From Aureibacillus halotolerans (GTDB lineage Bacteria; Bacillota; Bacilli; Bacillales; DSM-28697): DNA of 64,000 nt. This document shows, piece after piece, positions 9,065-18,557 of this stretch. Under the pieces are notes generated by a model, which saw only the letters and a program-made list of their open reading frames with translations, searched no databases and was not told the DNA's origin. Each line of letters opens with the position of its first letter. The first letter of the stretch is position 1. Location: the NCBI RefSeq assembly GCF_004363045.1, contig NZ_SNYJ01000002.1, positions 248,001 to 312,000 on the forward strand. The letters run 5' to 3'. Position numbers and translations under genes: made by a program.

Positions 9065-9928
9065 ATGTACATTTATTTAGGCGTTGTCCTCTTTTTGTTG
9101 CTTTTGTACCTTTTATTCTCTAGTAAGGCGAAAAAGAAATACGGTGGGTTTGTAAAAGAATACGAGAAGGATTTTCAGCTTACGTTTATGGCGCCGATGG
9201 CTCTACTCATCATCGAAAAAATCAAGTTTATGGAGCGGTTTCCGCACCAGGTTACACAGCTACACCAAAAGATTATTCGTCTTTACGGGAATCGGCAAGC
9301 CTTGGACTTTACCCGCATGACCTTAGCACAGTTGGCTTCCTTTTCCCTCGTTATCTTTTTCATGTTCACGCTCCTTGCAGCGGTGAATGAGGGGGATCAT
9401 GTCCTGTTTGGCTTTGGCTTATTCTTTGCCTGTATTGTCCCACCACTGATGATTAAACGTATTGGTGATCAGATTAAAAAGCGTGAAGAAGAAATCGTGC
9501 TCTCGCTCCCGGAGTTTGTAAACAAAGTAACGCTTCTTGTCAATGCAGGGGAGACTGTGCAAAAAGCGATGGTGCATTGTGTTGAACAAAATAAAGATGA
9601 AAAAAATGCCTTATATGTGGAACTTAAAGACACGGTTATTCGTATAAGAAACAACGAGCCCTTTACCCAGGCGCTCGAGCAATTTAGTAAGAACTGTGCA
9701 ATTCAGGAAGTGTCTGTCTTCACGACAACAGTGCTTCTAAACTATCGTCGCGGGGGCAGCGACTTTGTCGTTGCTTTAAGAGAACTGGCACGTGAGCTTT
9801 GGGAAAAGCGCAAAAACATTGCTAGGCAACGAGGGGAACAAGCCTCCTCGAAGTTAGTATTCCCAATGATTTTTATTTTCGTCGCCATTCTCGTTATCGT
9901 TGCTTACCCCGCATTATCAATCATGTAA
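9065..9928 (+). CDS. tadC: Tad pilus inner-membrane platform protein TadC
   Basis: Second GspF-domain platform protein (287 residues). It has an N-terminal membrane anchor, two helices at about 95-135, a cytoplasmic T2SSF region containing the LPEFVNKVTLLVNAGETVQKA and NYRRGGSDF blocks, and a C-terminal helix ending in AYPALSIM. It is separated from tadB by only three bases. Confidence 0.9.
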   Translation: MYIYLGVVLFLLLLYLLFSSKAKKKYGGFVKEYEKDFQLTFMAPMALLIIEKIKFMERFPHQVTQLHQKIIRLYGNRQALDFTRMTLAQLASFSLVIFFMFTLLAAVNEGDHVLFGFGLFFACIVPPLMIKRIGDQIKKREEEIVLSLPEFVNKVTLLVNAGETVQKAMVHCVEQNKDEKNALYVELKDTVIRIRNNEPFTQALEQFSKNCAIQEVSVFTTTVLLNYRRGGSDFVVALRELARELWEKRKNIARQRGEQASSKLVFPMIFIFVAILVIVAYPALSIM

Positions 9929-9946
9929 ATTTAAGGAGGAAGTAAA

Positions 9947-10153
9947 ATGAAAAATGCATGGACAGCTGTAAAAAACTTTTGGAATGATGAAGAAGGCTTA
10001 GGAACATTGGAAATTTTATTAATCATTGCAGTGTTAATTGCGGTGGCAGTGATGTTCCGAACTCAACTGGAACAATGGGTTAGGTCAATCATCGATGCTA
10101 ACACAGGTCAAATTGATAGCATAATAGAAGGTGGAGGCGGAGGAGGCGAATAA
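9947..10153 (+). CDS. flp: Flp-type (type IVb) pilin
   Basis: This 68-residue prepilin has a short cytoplasmic leader ending EEG, then LGTLE and a 20-residue hydrophobic helix. Cleavage after the Gly would leave Glu at position +5, the hallmark of type IV pilins. It is probably the main filament subunit, processed by the prepilin peptidase encoded at 13746. The mature protein ends with six consecutive glycines and Glu, which is unusual. RBS is AAGGAGG. Confidence 0.88.
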   Translation: MKNAWTAVKNFWNDEEGLGTLEILLIIAVLIAVAVMFRTQLEQWVRSIIDANTGQIDSIIEGGGGGGE

Positions 10154-10185
10154 GCCTCTGAAAACGTTGAAAAGGATTTGAGCGC

Positions 10186-10872
10186 ATGAACATGTCGCGA
10201 AAACGAAAATTATCCATTTGGCGAAACAATGAGGGGAGCTTCACGCTCGAGGCTTCTCTCGTATTTCCAATCATTTTCTTATCCATCCTCTGTATGTTAA
10301 TCATGTCTCTTTATATTTATGAACGCGTCGTCCTTTACCAACGCGCATCTGTTGCTGCAGAGCGAGTCGCCTATATTTGGGACAACAGCAACAAAGATGC
10401 CAAAACAGGAGAGTTCGAAATTGGAGAATATGATAACTTGTACTGGCGATTGACGAGCGATCAAGTGTTAGAGTTACTGTTTGATGCCCTTGGAGATGGA
10501 GGAAACACGGAGATTGCGATTGGAAGTACAGGTGCAGAAGGAGAATTAATTCAAACGAAACTTGGTAAACATGCAACAACTGTTTTTCCAGACGGTGCGA
10601 CAGGCACAATTTCATACAGCAATCACTTGTACGAAAAAAAAGTCACAGTCACCTTGGAAAAGACATTGCGTATGCCTGAGGTGATGGGAGACTTACTTGG
10701 AGGGAATATCCAAGCCGAAGCAAGTGCTTCCATTGCTGATCCGGTTGAATTTATGCGAACGGCAGATTTGATGGCAAGCTATGCTCAAAGACTCGCTTCT
10801 TATATAAGTAGTGGAAACTCCGTGATTAGTTTAGATCGTGCAAAATCAATTATAAACAAAAATAAGAAATAG
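10186..10872 (+). CDS. tadE: TadE-like pseudopilin 1
   Basis: A 228-residue protein whose N-terminus reads NEGSFTLEASLVFPIIF. That is a prepilin-like cleavage site with Glu at +5, followed by a membrane helix and a globular extracellular part. TadE-family proteins are minor pilins or assembly factors of Tad systems. It lies between flp and the large DUF5702-type gene in a tight operon. Confidence 0.82.
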   Translation: MNMSRKRKLSIWRNNEGSFTLEASLVFPIIFLSILCMLIMSLYIYERVVLYQRASVAAERVAYIWDNSNKDAKTGEFEIGEYDNLYWRLTSDQVLELLFDALGDGGNTEIAIGSTGAEGELIQTKLGKHATTVFPDGATGTISYSNHLYEKKVTVTLEKTLRMPEVMGDLLGGNIQAEASASIADPVEFMRTADLMASYAQRLASYISSGNSVISLDRAKSIINKNKK

Positions 10873-10892
10873 TCTTCACCGAAAGCAAGGAG

Positions 10893-13133
10893 GTGAGACC
10901 TCTGTGGCGTAAACGTAATGAGGAGTATGAACGAGGCTCAGTAACGATTTTTTTATTACTTATTATTCTCTTAGTGTTTGTGTTTCATGCCGTTTTAATT
11001 GACTATGCCAGAATTATGGTAGCCGATCAAATGGCAGAGAATGCGGTGAAAACAGGGGTTCGTTCGGTGGCATCCTCTTATGACGGAGGGTTACAAGGCT
11101 TCGGCATGTATAGCTACACAGAAGGTGATGAAACTGCCCAGGAAATCTTTGAGAAAGTTGTCCGTGAAAACTTAGGAGAAGAAATCAACGGTGATGGAGT
11201 GTTTAAGCTAGTTTCGCCAACAGTTGATGTTGCGCAGGTAGAACTTGGCGAAAATCGAGAACTGGCAAGAGATGAAGTATTTGAAAGACAGATTCTTGAA
11301 GAAATGAAATATCGTGCGCCGATTGAATTCACGCTCTCCATCATTGATAAATTCACTGTGGTCGCTGATGCAGCGGAAGAAGCAAATAAGTTTATTGATA
11401 TTACTGAAGAAATCGCCCCAGATTACGATAATCGTGAGATAAGCTTAGCAAGCGTAGAAGCCGAACTTAAATTGGCATTAGCTTTAGCAGAGGAACAAGA
11501 AGCAGGAACGAAAAATATGCAAGGGAGTACTCTGTCAAGCGTAAAATCAATTAAAGGAATCATAGATTTACATGATGATTTTATTCAAGCACTTGAAGAT
11601 GCTGATGAGGCAGAGGATGAAGCAGATAGACTTGATGGAGGAGACGAAGAAGATCAAGAACGCGCAGGTGACCTGAGAGATGAGGCAGAGCGTTTAAGGG
11701 AACAAGCAAAGAATTACTATGAAACAAGCAAAAGTGTAATGTCAGATGCTGAAGAAAAACAAGCACAAATCGTTACGCATCTTAAAAATGCAGGAAGACT
11801 ACATGGTGAGGCTGTGGAATCAGACACAGCTATTAAAAAAAAGATTGAAGACTATGAAAGAAAGTATGCGAACAGCGGGACTGGTGAAGCGTATGAGAAT
11901 GTACGTGAACATCAAGGTGAAAACAGCCCGAGTAGTGAATTAAACCAAACAACCGGTGACATCGCAGAACAGAATTGGGAAGAGCTCATTTACGAAGATG
12001 AGCTTGATACATTGGAAGATAAATTGCTAAAAGCGTTAGGTGATGCTGAGCAATTGGCAATGCGATTAAATGTGTATGCCGGAGAATTTACGAGTCAAAG
12101 TGAATTAGAGAATGCTGGAACAGAAATCGCTAATGGAACTAGTCTGCAAACTGACGCTGAAACCTCTTTACAATCCATTCAGGAAGCTCTGGACTATATC
12201 CAGGAAGATTGGAGAAAGCGAGGCGGAGAAGAGGAAGCAGCACAAGGCGAAGCCGACGATAATGCCAAACTTACCAATGAACAATTAGACCAAGCCTTTG
12301 CTGTGGCTGATGCAGCGCTAGCCGATCAAGAGCAATACGACGCATTAAATATAATTCTACAAAAGTATGGTAGCTACAATAGCGATATTGCAGAGCATTT
12401 GGAAGCAGAAGGCAGTATTGGAAAAGCAGCTGAGATGATGGGATTTATCGATACAATCATGAACGAGCTTTCGAACTTGCTTGTCTCTGCCCGTGATGAG
12501 CTTTATATCAATGAGTATATTATGACAAGATTTACAAGTTCTGAACCTTATGTAATAACAAATCATGAAAGCTATTTGTTCGAAAACAAAGAAATCGAAT
12601 ACATGATCTACGGACATCACATCGCAGGTGCGAATTATGCATCCATGATAAGTAATTTGTTTATGTTGCGTTTTGCATTGAGATTGATTGATGCTTTTAC
12701 TCAAAAGTCAGTAAGGACAGGTGGCCACCCTATAATTGTAGCTATTTTAGCAATTAGTTATGCCTTATACTGGGCAACAGAAGACCTCACAGCATTAACG
12801 AGCGATTCTCAGAGGGAAAGAAACCAGGTGCCACTGATATCTGATGATTTGACAAAAGGGATAAACTTTAATTACACAGATTATTTACGTTTATTTTTGC
12901 TATTAACACCAGATAAACAATCTAAACTAGATCGTATCAAAACAATGCTTGAGGACAAAACATCTTCAGACTTAACTGAACGGCCAACGTATATTCAAGG
13001 GGAAGCTGAAGTAACGGTCAAGCTTTGGTTCCTACCCGGGGTGGCAAAACTTTTAGATACTGCTGGGATGCTTCCTGGAGAGGTAAATGGAAATGAACTA
13101 ACGATTAAAAAAGAAGCGGTGTTCTCATATTAA
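10893..13133 (+). CDS. Large DUF5702-type Tad accessory protein (TadG-like)
   Basis: About 745 residues. An N-terminal RGSVTIFLLLIILLVF segment looks like a prepilin leader and membrane helix but has Phe where TadE pilins have Glu+5. A long acidic helical region (about 150-480, rich in E, A, D, Q) is probably coiled coil, and C-terminal hydrophobic segments lie near 590-640. It matches my memory of the DUF5702 proteins in Firmicutes Tad loci. Start is doubtful: GTG 10893 overlaps the AAGGAGG itself, while CTG 10902 is six bases downstream of it. Confidence 0.75.
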   Translation: MRPLWRKRNEEYERGSVTIFLLLIILLVFVFHAVLIDYARIMVADQMAENAVKTGVRSVASSYDGGLQGFGMYSYTEGDETAQEIFEKVVRENLGEEINGDGVFKLVSPTVDVAQVELGENRELARDEVFERQILEEMKYRAPIEFTLSIIDKFTVVADAAEEANKFIDITEEIAPDYDNREISLASVEAELKLALALAEEQEAGTKNMQGSTLSSVKSIKGIIDLHDDFIQALEDADEAEDEADRLDGGDEEDQERAGDLRDEAERLREQAKNYYETSKSVMSDAEEKQAQIVTHLKNAGRLHGEAVESDTAIKKKIEDYERKYANSGTGEAYENVREHQGENSPSSELNQTTGDIAEQNWEELIYEDELDTLEDKLLKALGDAEQLAMRLNVYAGEFTSQSELENAGTEIANGTSLQTDAETSLQSIQEALDYIQEDWRKRGGEEEAAQGEADDNAKLTNEQLDQAFAVADAALADQEQYDALNIILQKYGSYNSDIAEHLEAEGSIGKAAEMMGFIDTIMNELSNLLVSARDELYINEYIMTRFTSSEPYVITNHESYLFENKEIEYMIYGHHIAGANYASMISNLFMLRFALRLIDAFTQKSVRTGGHPIIVAILAISYALYWATEDLTALTSDSQRERNQVPLISDDLTKGINFNYTDYLRLFLLLTPDKQSKLDRIKTMLEDKTSSDLTERPTYIQGEAEVTVKLWFLPGVAKLLDTAGMLPGEVNGNELTIKKEAVFSY

Positions 13134-13148
13134 AAAGGGAGGTGTGGT

Positions 13149-13733
13149 ATGAGACGTTTTTTAAAAAATAAAGAAGGAAGCATCTCCCTTGAGGCATCCA
13201 TCGTCATGCCATTGTTCCTCATGTTCCTGCTTTTCCTTGTAGGCATTCTTAAGATTGCAGCTGCTGAAGCTGCATTACAACATGCCGTCTCTGAAGGCAC
13301 AAAACAGGTAGCCACACATATTTACCCTGTGCAACAGCTTGCTGGGGCTGCATCAGGAGCAATAAGTGGAGAATTAGGCAGCTTTGAAGACTATTATAAC
13401 CTATCCACTAACGAATTTGATGTACAAGGCATGATGAGTGACATGGCGCAAAAAGCTCTGAGTGATTATATAGATGGATTTGATCTGAGAGGCTTTATAG
13501 AAGGAGCCGTAGAAGGCCCAGCTCAATCGCTCGTTAAGCATTACCTTGATGAAGGTGTTATGCCTGAAGAAGGCATTAAAGACATTAAGGTAGAACTGCC
13601 TGGGATGAACGGAGGGGCAGATTCCTATTTATCGATCGAAGTCACTTATGAGCTTCCTTTGCCACTACCGTTTATCGATGAAACGATCTTATTGAAAAAG
13701 AAAGGCTTTGAACGTGTCTGGACAGGTGCTTAA
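13149..13733 (+). CDS. TadE-like pseudopilin 2
   Basis: A 194-residue protein starting KNKEGSISLEASIVMPLF, a prepilin-type leader with Glu at +5 and a 20-residue helix, followed by an alanine-rich extracellular domain. RBS is AAAGGGAGG. With the two preceding genes it completes a set of three TadE/TadG-like proteins. Confidence 0.82.
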   Translation: MRRFLKNKEGSISLEASIVMPLFLMFLLFLVGILKIAAAEAALQHAVSEGTKQVATHIYPVQQLAGAASGAISGELGSFEDYYNLSTNEFDVQGMMSDMAQKALSDYIDGFDLRGFIEGAVEGPAQSLVKHYLDEGVMPEEGIKDIKVELPGMNGGADSYLSIEVTYELPLPLPFIDETILLKKKGFERVWTGA

Positions 13734-13745
13734 GGAGGAAACACG

Positions 13746-14246
13746 TTGGCTCTCTATGAATATTTTACGATTGTTGTGCTCTTGATCGCTTTTGTTACCG
13801 ACCTTCGTACATCGAAAATACCAAATTGGCTTATAGTCATAAGCTTGATTTTAGGACTGTTGTACCATGGTCTAAACGGAATGGATGGGGTATTGTTTGC
13901 AGGTGCAGGCTTTTTAGCTGGAATTTTGCCAACGATGTTTCTCTATGTGTTTAAGGCGTTGGGTGCAGGAGATGTAAAATTGTTTGCTGCTTTAGGTGCA
14001 ATTGGTGGAGCCAGCTTTGTGTTGACTCTGTTGATTTACGCTGTCATTTTCTCTGGAATCATTGGTCTCATTGTTGTTGGTTTACGTTTTATGAAAATTA
14101 AACGGTTTACAACTTGGGGACAGAAGATTCCCGGCGTCCATCATACAGAGTCTCAATCAGGAAAAAAACAACTGCGCTTCCCCTTTATGTACGCTGTACT
14201 ACCAGCTGCAGTTATTACATTCACATTAGGCACAATTGCCCTTTGA
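13746..14246 (+). CDS. tadV: Prepilin peptidase, A24 family (TadV/CpaA type)
   Basis: A 166-residue polytopic membrane protease that would cleave the Flp pilin and pseudopilins encoded just upstream. Both catalytic aspartates are visible, in VTDLRTSKIPN (near residue 19) and in ALGAGDVKLFAA (near residue 77). There is no N-terminal methyltransferase domain, as usual for TadV. It starts at TTG with AAGGAGG eight bases upstream. Confidence 0.92.
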   Translation: MALYEYFTIVVLLIAFVTDLRTSKIPNWLIVISLILGLLYHGLNGMDGVLFAGAGFLAGILPTMFLYVFKALGAGDVKLFAALGAIGGASFVLTLLIYAVIFSGIIGLIVVGLRFMKIKRFTTWGQKIPGVHHTESQSGKKQLRFPFMYAVLPAAVITFTLGTIAL

Positions 14247-14259
14247 AAGGAGGCTTCAT

Positions 14260-15939
14260 ATGAAAGCGAAAGTGGAAGGTTATCACTATGATTTTATTGA
14301 ACAAAACGGGCACTACCTTGAACTGACAAAGGATGAAACAGCGATCCATAGCGACGAGCTTGCACAGGTCGAATTGAATATGCTGCGATCAAATCGAATC
14401 CCATATGTTGCTGTGATGGATGCGGAGGAAATGGATTTTAACGTACGCCTTATGTACAATGTGACCTCAATGCAGCCTCTACATACGTACATTAAAGATC
14501 GTCCTATTCAGATGAAGGACTTGTATCAATTCTTGCTCTTAATCGTAAAAACCCTTGATGAAAGCAAGGATTATATGCTTCGAGAGCAAAAATACATTTT
14601 GGATGAAAACTTTATTTTTATTGGGAAAGAGCTTTTTGATATTCATTTGATTTACGTGCCTGTAAAGGAAAGACCCCAAACGATTGGATTGAATGAAAAG
14701 CTCAAAGCTCTTGCGACCGCACTTGTCGGTTCAGTTGATGAGATGCACGGAAGTGGCTATCAAAAAATATTGCAGATTGTGAATGCCCCGTCTTTAAGTG
14801 TGCAGGAGTTAAGGAAGACACTGCAATCACTGGTAGAACAATCCTCCAAAGGATATAAGCAAGTACCCAACGAGGAGTACGCTTATGATGAGGTCGAAGG
14901 GCAAGAACATACGGACGAGGCACATGTCCCAATTGAACAAAAGCAAGTAAAAGCACCACCGCCCATTGCAAAGTTGCCTAATAAACCAGCAGGTACGTCA
15001 GCAAATAAAACGACAACGTCTAAAAAAACGTCTCAAAAAGCGCAAACCCCAGTTTCTGAGCAGGTGGAAAAAGCAGAACCTTTGCCTAAACTAACACAGC
15101 GTGAAATCACTGTAATGGGCGTTATTGCTTTCTTCTTACTTGCACTCTCTTGGAAAATGTATTTTGACAATAGCTCTGAAGGCCAACTTTATATTAGTTT
15201 TGGCATCACTGTCATGATTTTGGCGGCAACTCTCATCTATGTAAAGGTGTGGCGTTTTGGTCGTCCAATCTCAGAGCTTTTAAAGCCTGGTGGTAATAGC
15301 AAGCCTATAAAGACACAAACAGGTAGTACAGAATCAAAAAAGAAGGGACCAACACCCGCTCCTAAACAGACGCCTGCGCCAAAGCAATCTGTTCAACCTA
15401 ACGCGCCTACGGCAATGAGTTCTGTCGGAAATGCTCAACCAGCGGCAGCTGCTCCCCAAGCTGCTTTAGATGTACCTGCGCCAGCCTCTAGTGCATCTGC
15501 CGCAGCGGTAGACAAAGAACAGCAGCACTATCAGCAGTTAAATCACCAAACGACTTTACTGCAAAATAAACCTGACCAAACAACACTACTTGGCCAGGAC
15601 AATCGTCAAGATGCGCCTGTCACTGAACAGGCACCTGCTTATTTAATCAAGGATCAAAATGGAAACAAAGACAAAATTCACATACACTCATCGAATTTTA
15701 TCGTAGGTCGTAGTGAAGATTCCGCCGATTATGTGGAGCAGGCTGATGGAATATCTCGTGCCCATTTTGAAATCATTCGAGTCGACGATGAATTTGGCGT
15801 TAAAGACTTAGGTTCTTTAAATGGTACTACTCTAAATGGAGAGAAGATGGTCCCGTATAAAGTGTACAGTCTATCCAACAAGGATGTCATTGGTTTCGCC
15901 AAGGTGCAATATACATTTGAACAGGATGCTTCCGCATGA
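14260..15939 (+). CDS. FHA-domain membrane protein with DUF6382-like N-terminus
   Basis: 559 residues from the ATG preceded by AAAGGAGG. Residues 1-170 form a cytoplasmic DUF6382-like domain. A linker leads to two membrane helices (about 283-302 and 308-328), then a Pro/Ala/Gln-rich linker and a C-terminal FHA domain (about 468-555) with the expected phosphothreonine-binding landmarks VGRSED, SRAHFE and LNGTTLNG. FHA domains read Ser/Thr phosphorylation, so this protein can link kinase activity to the Tad machine. Its stop overlaps the phosphatase start (ATGA). The last 150 bp of the gene are duplicated twice downstream. Confidence 0.85.
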   Translation: MKAKVEGYHYDFIEQNGHYLELTKDETAIHSDELAQVELNMLRSNRIPYVAVMDAEEMDFNVRLMYNVTSMQPLHTYIKDRPIQMKDLYQFLLLIVKTLDESKDYMLREQKYILDENFIFIGKELFDIHLIYVPVKERPQTIGLNEKLKALATALVGSVDEMHGSGYQKILQIVNAPSLSVQELRKTLQSLVEQSSKGYKQVPNEEYAYDEVEGQEHTDEAHVPIEQKQVKAPPPIAKLPNKPAGTSANKTTTSKKTSQKAQTPVSEQVEKAEPLPKLTQREITVMGVIAFFLLALSWKMYFDNSSEGQLYISFGITVMILAATLIYVKVWRFGRPISELLKPGGNSKPIKTQTGSTESKKKGPTPAPKQTPAPKQSVQPNAPTAMSSVGNAQPAAAAPQAALDVPAPASSASAAAVDKEQQHYQQLNHQTTLLQNKPDQTTLLGQDNRQDAPVTEQAPAYLIKDQNGNKDKIHIHSSNFIVGRSEDSADYVEQADGISRAHFEIIRVDDEFGVKDLGSLNGTTLNGEKMVPYKVYSLSNKDVIGFAKVQYTFEQDASA

Positions 15940-16829
15940 AGAACAAGCAATGGGATATCGGTGTCACCTCTGTAGAGGGACCTCACAAAGACATTAATGA
16001 GGACAGCGGGTTCGCCAAGGTTTTCGCGAACAAAGGTGGTGATCCATATACAGTTGCCGTTGTCGCGGATGGTATGGGGGGCTATCGTGCAGGCGACGAG
16101 GCAAGTGAGCTCGTTGTAAATGCAGTCCATCAATGGGCAGTAGAGGAAGCGCCAACGTTGCTGGGAATGAGCCATCCGTACAGTCATATCAGTCGCAGTT
16201 TAGACCAAAAGATGCAAAAACTTAATGACACCCTGCTGGACTGGAGTGCGGGTGGCAAGAAAGCGGGAAGCACCGTCTCGATCTTGTTTTTGCATAGAGA
16301 CCATTATGTTATCAGGCATATTGGGGATAGTCGCATTTATAGCTTGTCCGATGATGTCCAAGAGACACGGGAGCAGGAGTTTACAGGCGACACAACGATG
16401 CCGTTACAGGCAAATGCTCCACAAGTAATGCTTGTGACGGAGGATCACTCGTGGGTGGCAAAGCAAATGAAGGAAGGTCGTCTCTCTAAAGAGGAAGCAC
16501 GGGTTCACCCAAAACGGAATGTTCTTCTCGCATGTCTTGGGATCGAATATGGCTGCCAAACATATCATCGCGATGGAAAGATCGAAAAGGGTCAACTGTT
16601 TCTCCTGTGCAGTGACGGATTTTACACGCAGTTTCCTGAAAGGGAAATTGAGGAGCTTATGCGTTTTAGTCGTGTGTATGAAGATGTGCAGGAAGCGAGC
16701 CGACGTTTGGCTGTTCAGGCCGAACAACGAGACACGAAGGACAACGTGACGGTAGTGATCGTCAGACCAGCAAAAAAAACACAAGAAAGTTCATTTTGGA
16801 AAGCATTGTTCACAAAAACAAAGGAGTGA
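15936..16829 (+). CDS. PP2C-family Ser/Thr phosphatase, copy 1
   Basis: 297 residues, soluble. The metal-binding motifs of bacterial PP2C phosphatases are all present: INEDSG (near residue 20), VADGMGG (45), HIGDSR (about 128), LCSDGF and KDNVTVV near the C-terminus. It would remove phosphate from Ser/Thr and reverse the membrane kinase encoded at 27.8-30.1 kb. Coupled to the FHA gene by a four-base overlap, with an AGGA about nine bases upstream of the ATG. Confidence 0.93.
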   Translation: MKNKQWDIGVTSVEGPHKDINEDSGFAKVFANKGGDPYTVAVVADGMGGYRAGDEASELVVNAVHQWAVEEAPTLLGMSHPYSHISRSLDQKMQKLNDTLLDWSAGGKKAGSTVSILFLHRDHYVIRHIGDSRIYSLSDDVQETREQEFTGDTTMPLQANAPQVMLVTEDHSWVAKQMKEGRLSKEEARVHPKRNVLLACLGIEYGCQTYHRDGKIEKGQLFLLCSDGFYTQFPEREIEELMRFSRVYEDVQEASRRLAVQAEQRDTKDNVTVVIVRPAKKTQESSFWKALFTKTKE

Positions 16830-16835
16830 CATTAA

Positions 16836-17504
16836 ATGACAATCGCAAAACAAATCAACTGGAAAACAATCATGGCAGGGACAGCTTTATCAGCGATGCT
16901 TGTCCTATCAGCATGTAGTGGTGGAGGGGAAGAATCTCCAGAAGAAGAGCCTACTACCGAACCAGGGACAACGGAAGATGCATCTACCGAGGTGGATGAA
17001 AGCGATGAAGCAGCAACAGGTGATACTGAGACGCCAGATTCAGACACCGCAGAGGCTGATGAAAGTTCAGATGAACTTTCATGGGGAGAAGGAGAAACAG
17101 AGCTTGAGCTTGGGGAGACTGGTGAGATTCATTCAACTTTGGGGACATTTGACGCTACGATAAGTGATGTTTCTTATGTTGATACATTAGATGGTGAGAA
17201 CGTAGGAGAAGGCGGTGTATATGTACTGGCTGAAATATCTATTACAAATACGTCGGATGATGCACTAGACTCTGGAGAAGTATCAAGAGCAGAGATTAAG
17301 AATGTAGATAGCGACGTTTCTTTACAGAATGTCACCTATTTTGAAGAAGTCAATAATTTCGAAGGAGAAATAGCGCCTGGGGAAACAGTAGAAGGCGAGA
17401 TCGTTTCTATACAAGACACAAGTAGTGAATTTAAAATTATCTTAGGAAATAGAGCTACTTCAAATTTACTCGTATGGACAGTAGATGGTCCAGAAGCTAA
17501 TTAA
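16836..17504 (+). CDS. DUF4352-like lipoprotein 1
   Basis: 222 residues. The lipoprotein signal ends VLSAC (Cys27). A linker of about 45 residues rich in E, D, T and S leads to a C-terminal beta-rich domain (about 85-220) with the pattern LELGETGEIHSTLGTF ... VYVLAEISITNTSDDAL ... IAPGETVEGE, as in the DUF4352 (Ig-like) family. It should be anchored to the outer membrane face. It follows the phosphatase after six bases with AAAGGAGTG. Founder-type member of the family in this window. Its outer domain is nearly the same as that of the gene at 23254. Confidence 0.85.
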   Translation: MTIAKQINWKTIMAGTALSAMLVLSACSGGGEESPEEEPTTEPGTTEDASTEVDESDEAATGDTETPDSDTAEADESSDELSWGEGETELELGETGEIHSTLGTFDATISDVSYVDTLDGENVGEGGVYVLAEISITNTSDDALDSGEVSRAEIKNVDSDVSLQNVTYFEEVNNFEGEIAPGETVEGEIVSIQDTSSEFKIILGNRATSNLLVWTVDGPEAN

Positions 17505-17635
17505 ATGACAAGCAAACTAAATATATTTCTGTAAATATATAGTTCATCGTGGGTATTGGCTAGATAAGAATAATTTAAGCCCACGCAAAAAGACTTCTCT
17601 TGAATATATAAATTCTCAAGGCAATACTTATTAAG

Positions 17636-17664
17636 AAGCAGGGGGTGGTACCTCCTGCTTTACT
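17636..17664 (+). terminator. Hairpin between lipoprotein genes 1 and 2
   Basis: AAGCAGG and CCTGCTT pair around GGGTGGTACCT and are followed by TTTACTT. It is probably a weak terminator. The flanking bases 17505-17788 contain no gene. Confidence 0.5.
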
Positions 17665-17788
17665 TATAGCTAGATAGGGGAATTTAGTTTATTCTGCTAG
17701 ATTGCAGATACATAACATAACGCCATTCAGTCATGAGCGTATCTAAAATAATGGTTCTAATTCTTCAATAACAAAGGAATGACATCTC

Positions 17789-18466
17789 ATGACAATCGTA
17801 AAAAGAATTAATTGGAAAACAATTATAACAGGTGTGGCATTAACCGCTATCTTGGTGTTATCGGCATGTAGCGATGAGAGCAACAATACACCAACTGATA
17901 ATACAACCCTGTCAGAGGATACGACGACTGATGCAAATGAAGGTACAGATGATCCAACAACGGACGATGCAAGTGGGGAAGAAGCAGATACTGAAGACAC
18001 AGATGATAGCAGTAAAGGTGGCGCAGGAGACATTTCAAAAGGAGAAGGGACGTCCGAATTAGAAATTGGTGACACCGGTGAAGTACAATCAACGTTAGGT
18101 ACATTTAACGTCACTGTAACTGAAGTCACTTTTCCTGAGACATTAGATGATATGGAACCTGAGTTTAGTGACGGTCTGTATGTCGTTGTAAGTGCAACAG
18201 TTGATAATACCTCTGGCCAACCAATAAATGCTGAAGATATCGCATTTACCTGGTTAAATAACTTAGATAGTGAAACTTCCACTGAAAATTACGGGACGTT
18301 CGAGGAAGTTCAGAACTTTGAAGGTGAAATCGCACCAAGTGAAACGATGGAGGGCGAATTTGCCTTCGAAGCTGGCTACACAAGCAACTATCAGTTCCAA
18401 ATTGGGAATGAATCGTATTCCAACGTCTTGCTTTGGAATGTTGAAGCACCAGAACAAGCACAGTAA
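17789..18466 (+). CDS. DUF4352-like lipoprotein 2 (type B leader)
   Basis: 225 residues. The leader is related to but distinct from copy 1 (VKRINWKTIITGVALTAILV, then LSAC with Cys27). An acidic linker rich in T/D/E follows, then a DUF4352-like domain with STLGTFNVTVTEVTF and IAPSETMEGEFAF. A hairpin terminator follows at 18475. The degenerate gene at 20548 is its close relative. Confidence 0.84.
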   Translation: MTIVKRINWKTIITGVALTAILVLSACSDESNNTPTDNTTLSEDTTTDANEGTDDPTTDDASGEEADTEDTDDSSKGGAGDISKGEGTSELEIGDTGEVQSTLGTFNVTVTEVTFPETLDDMEPEFSDGLYVVVSATVDNTSGQPINAEDIAFTWLNNLDSETSTENYGTFEEVQNFEGEIAPSETMEGEFAFEAGYTSNYQFQIGNESYSNVLLWNVEAPEQAQ

Positions 18467-18474
18467 ATAAAAGT

Positions 18475-18507
18475 GGCAGGAGACATTAAATCCTCCTGCC
18501 TTTTATT
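18475..18507 (+). terminator. Terminator after lipoprotein 2
   Basis: GGCAGGA and TCCTGCC pair and are followed by TTTTATTT. A decayed relative of this hairpin follows the broken copy near 21238-21262, and a more decayed one lies near 20420-20455. Confidence 0.8.
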
Positions 18508-18557
18508 TCTAACTTTATGAAAGCCAATCATTTCAAATATACTTTTTCATATATCAA

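Noticed and set aside
11581-11766. Antisense open frames within the coiled-coil gene and similar ones in the lipoprotein genes
   Set aside because: These arise from the acidic, repetitive composition of the sense strand; they lack binding sites.
17641-17654. GGGTGGTACCT resembling a T-box antiterminator core
   Set aside because: No stem I, no specifier loop, and the sequence lies between two lipoprotein genes within a short hairpin of its own. The likeness is limited to the GGTGGTACC core.
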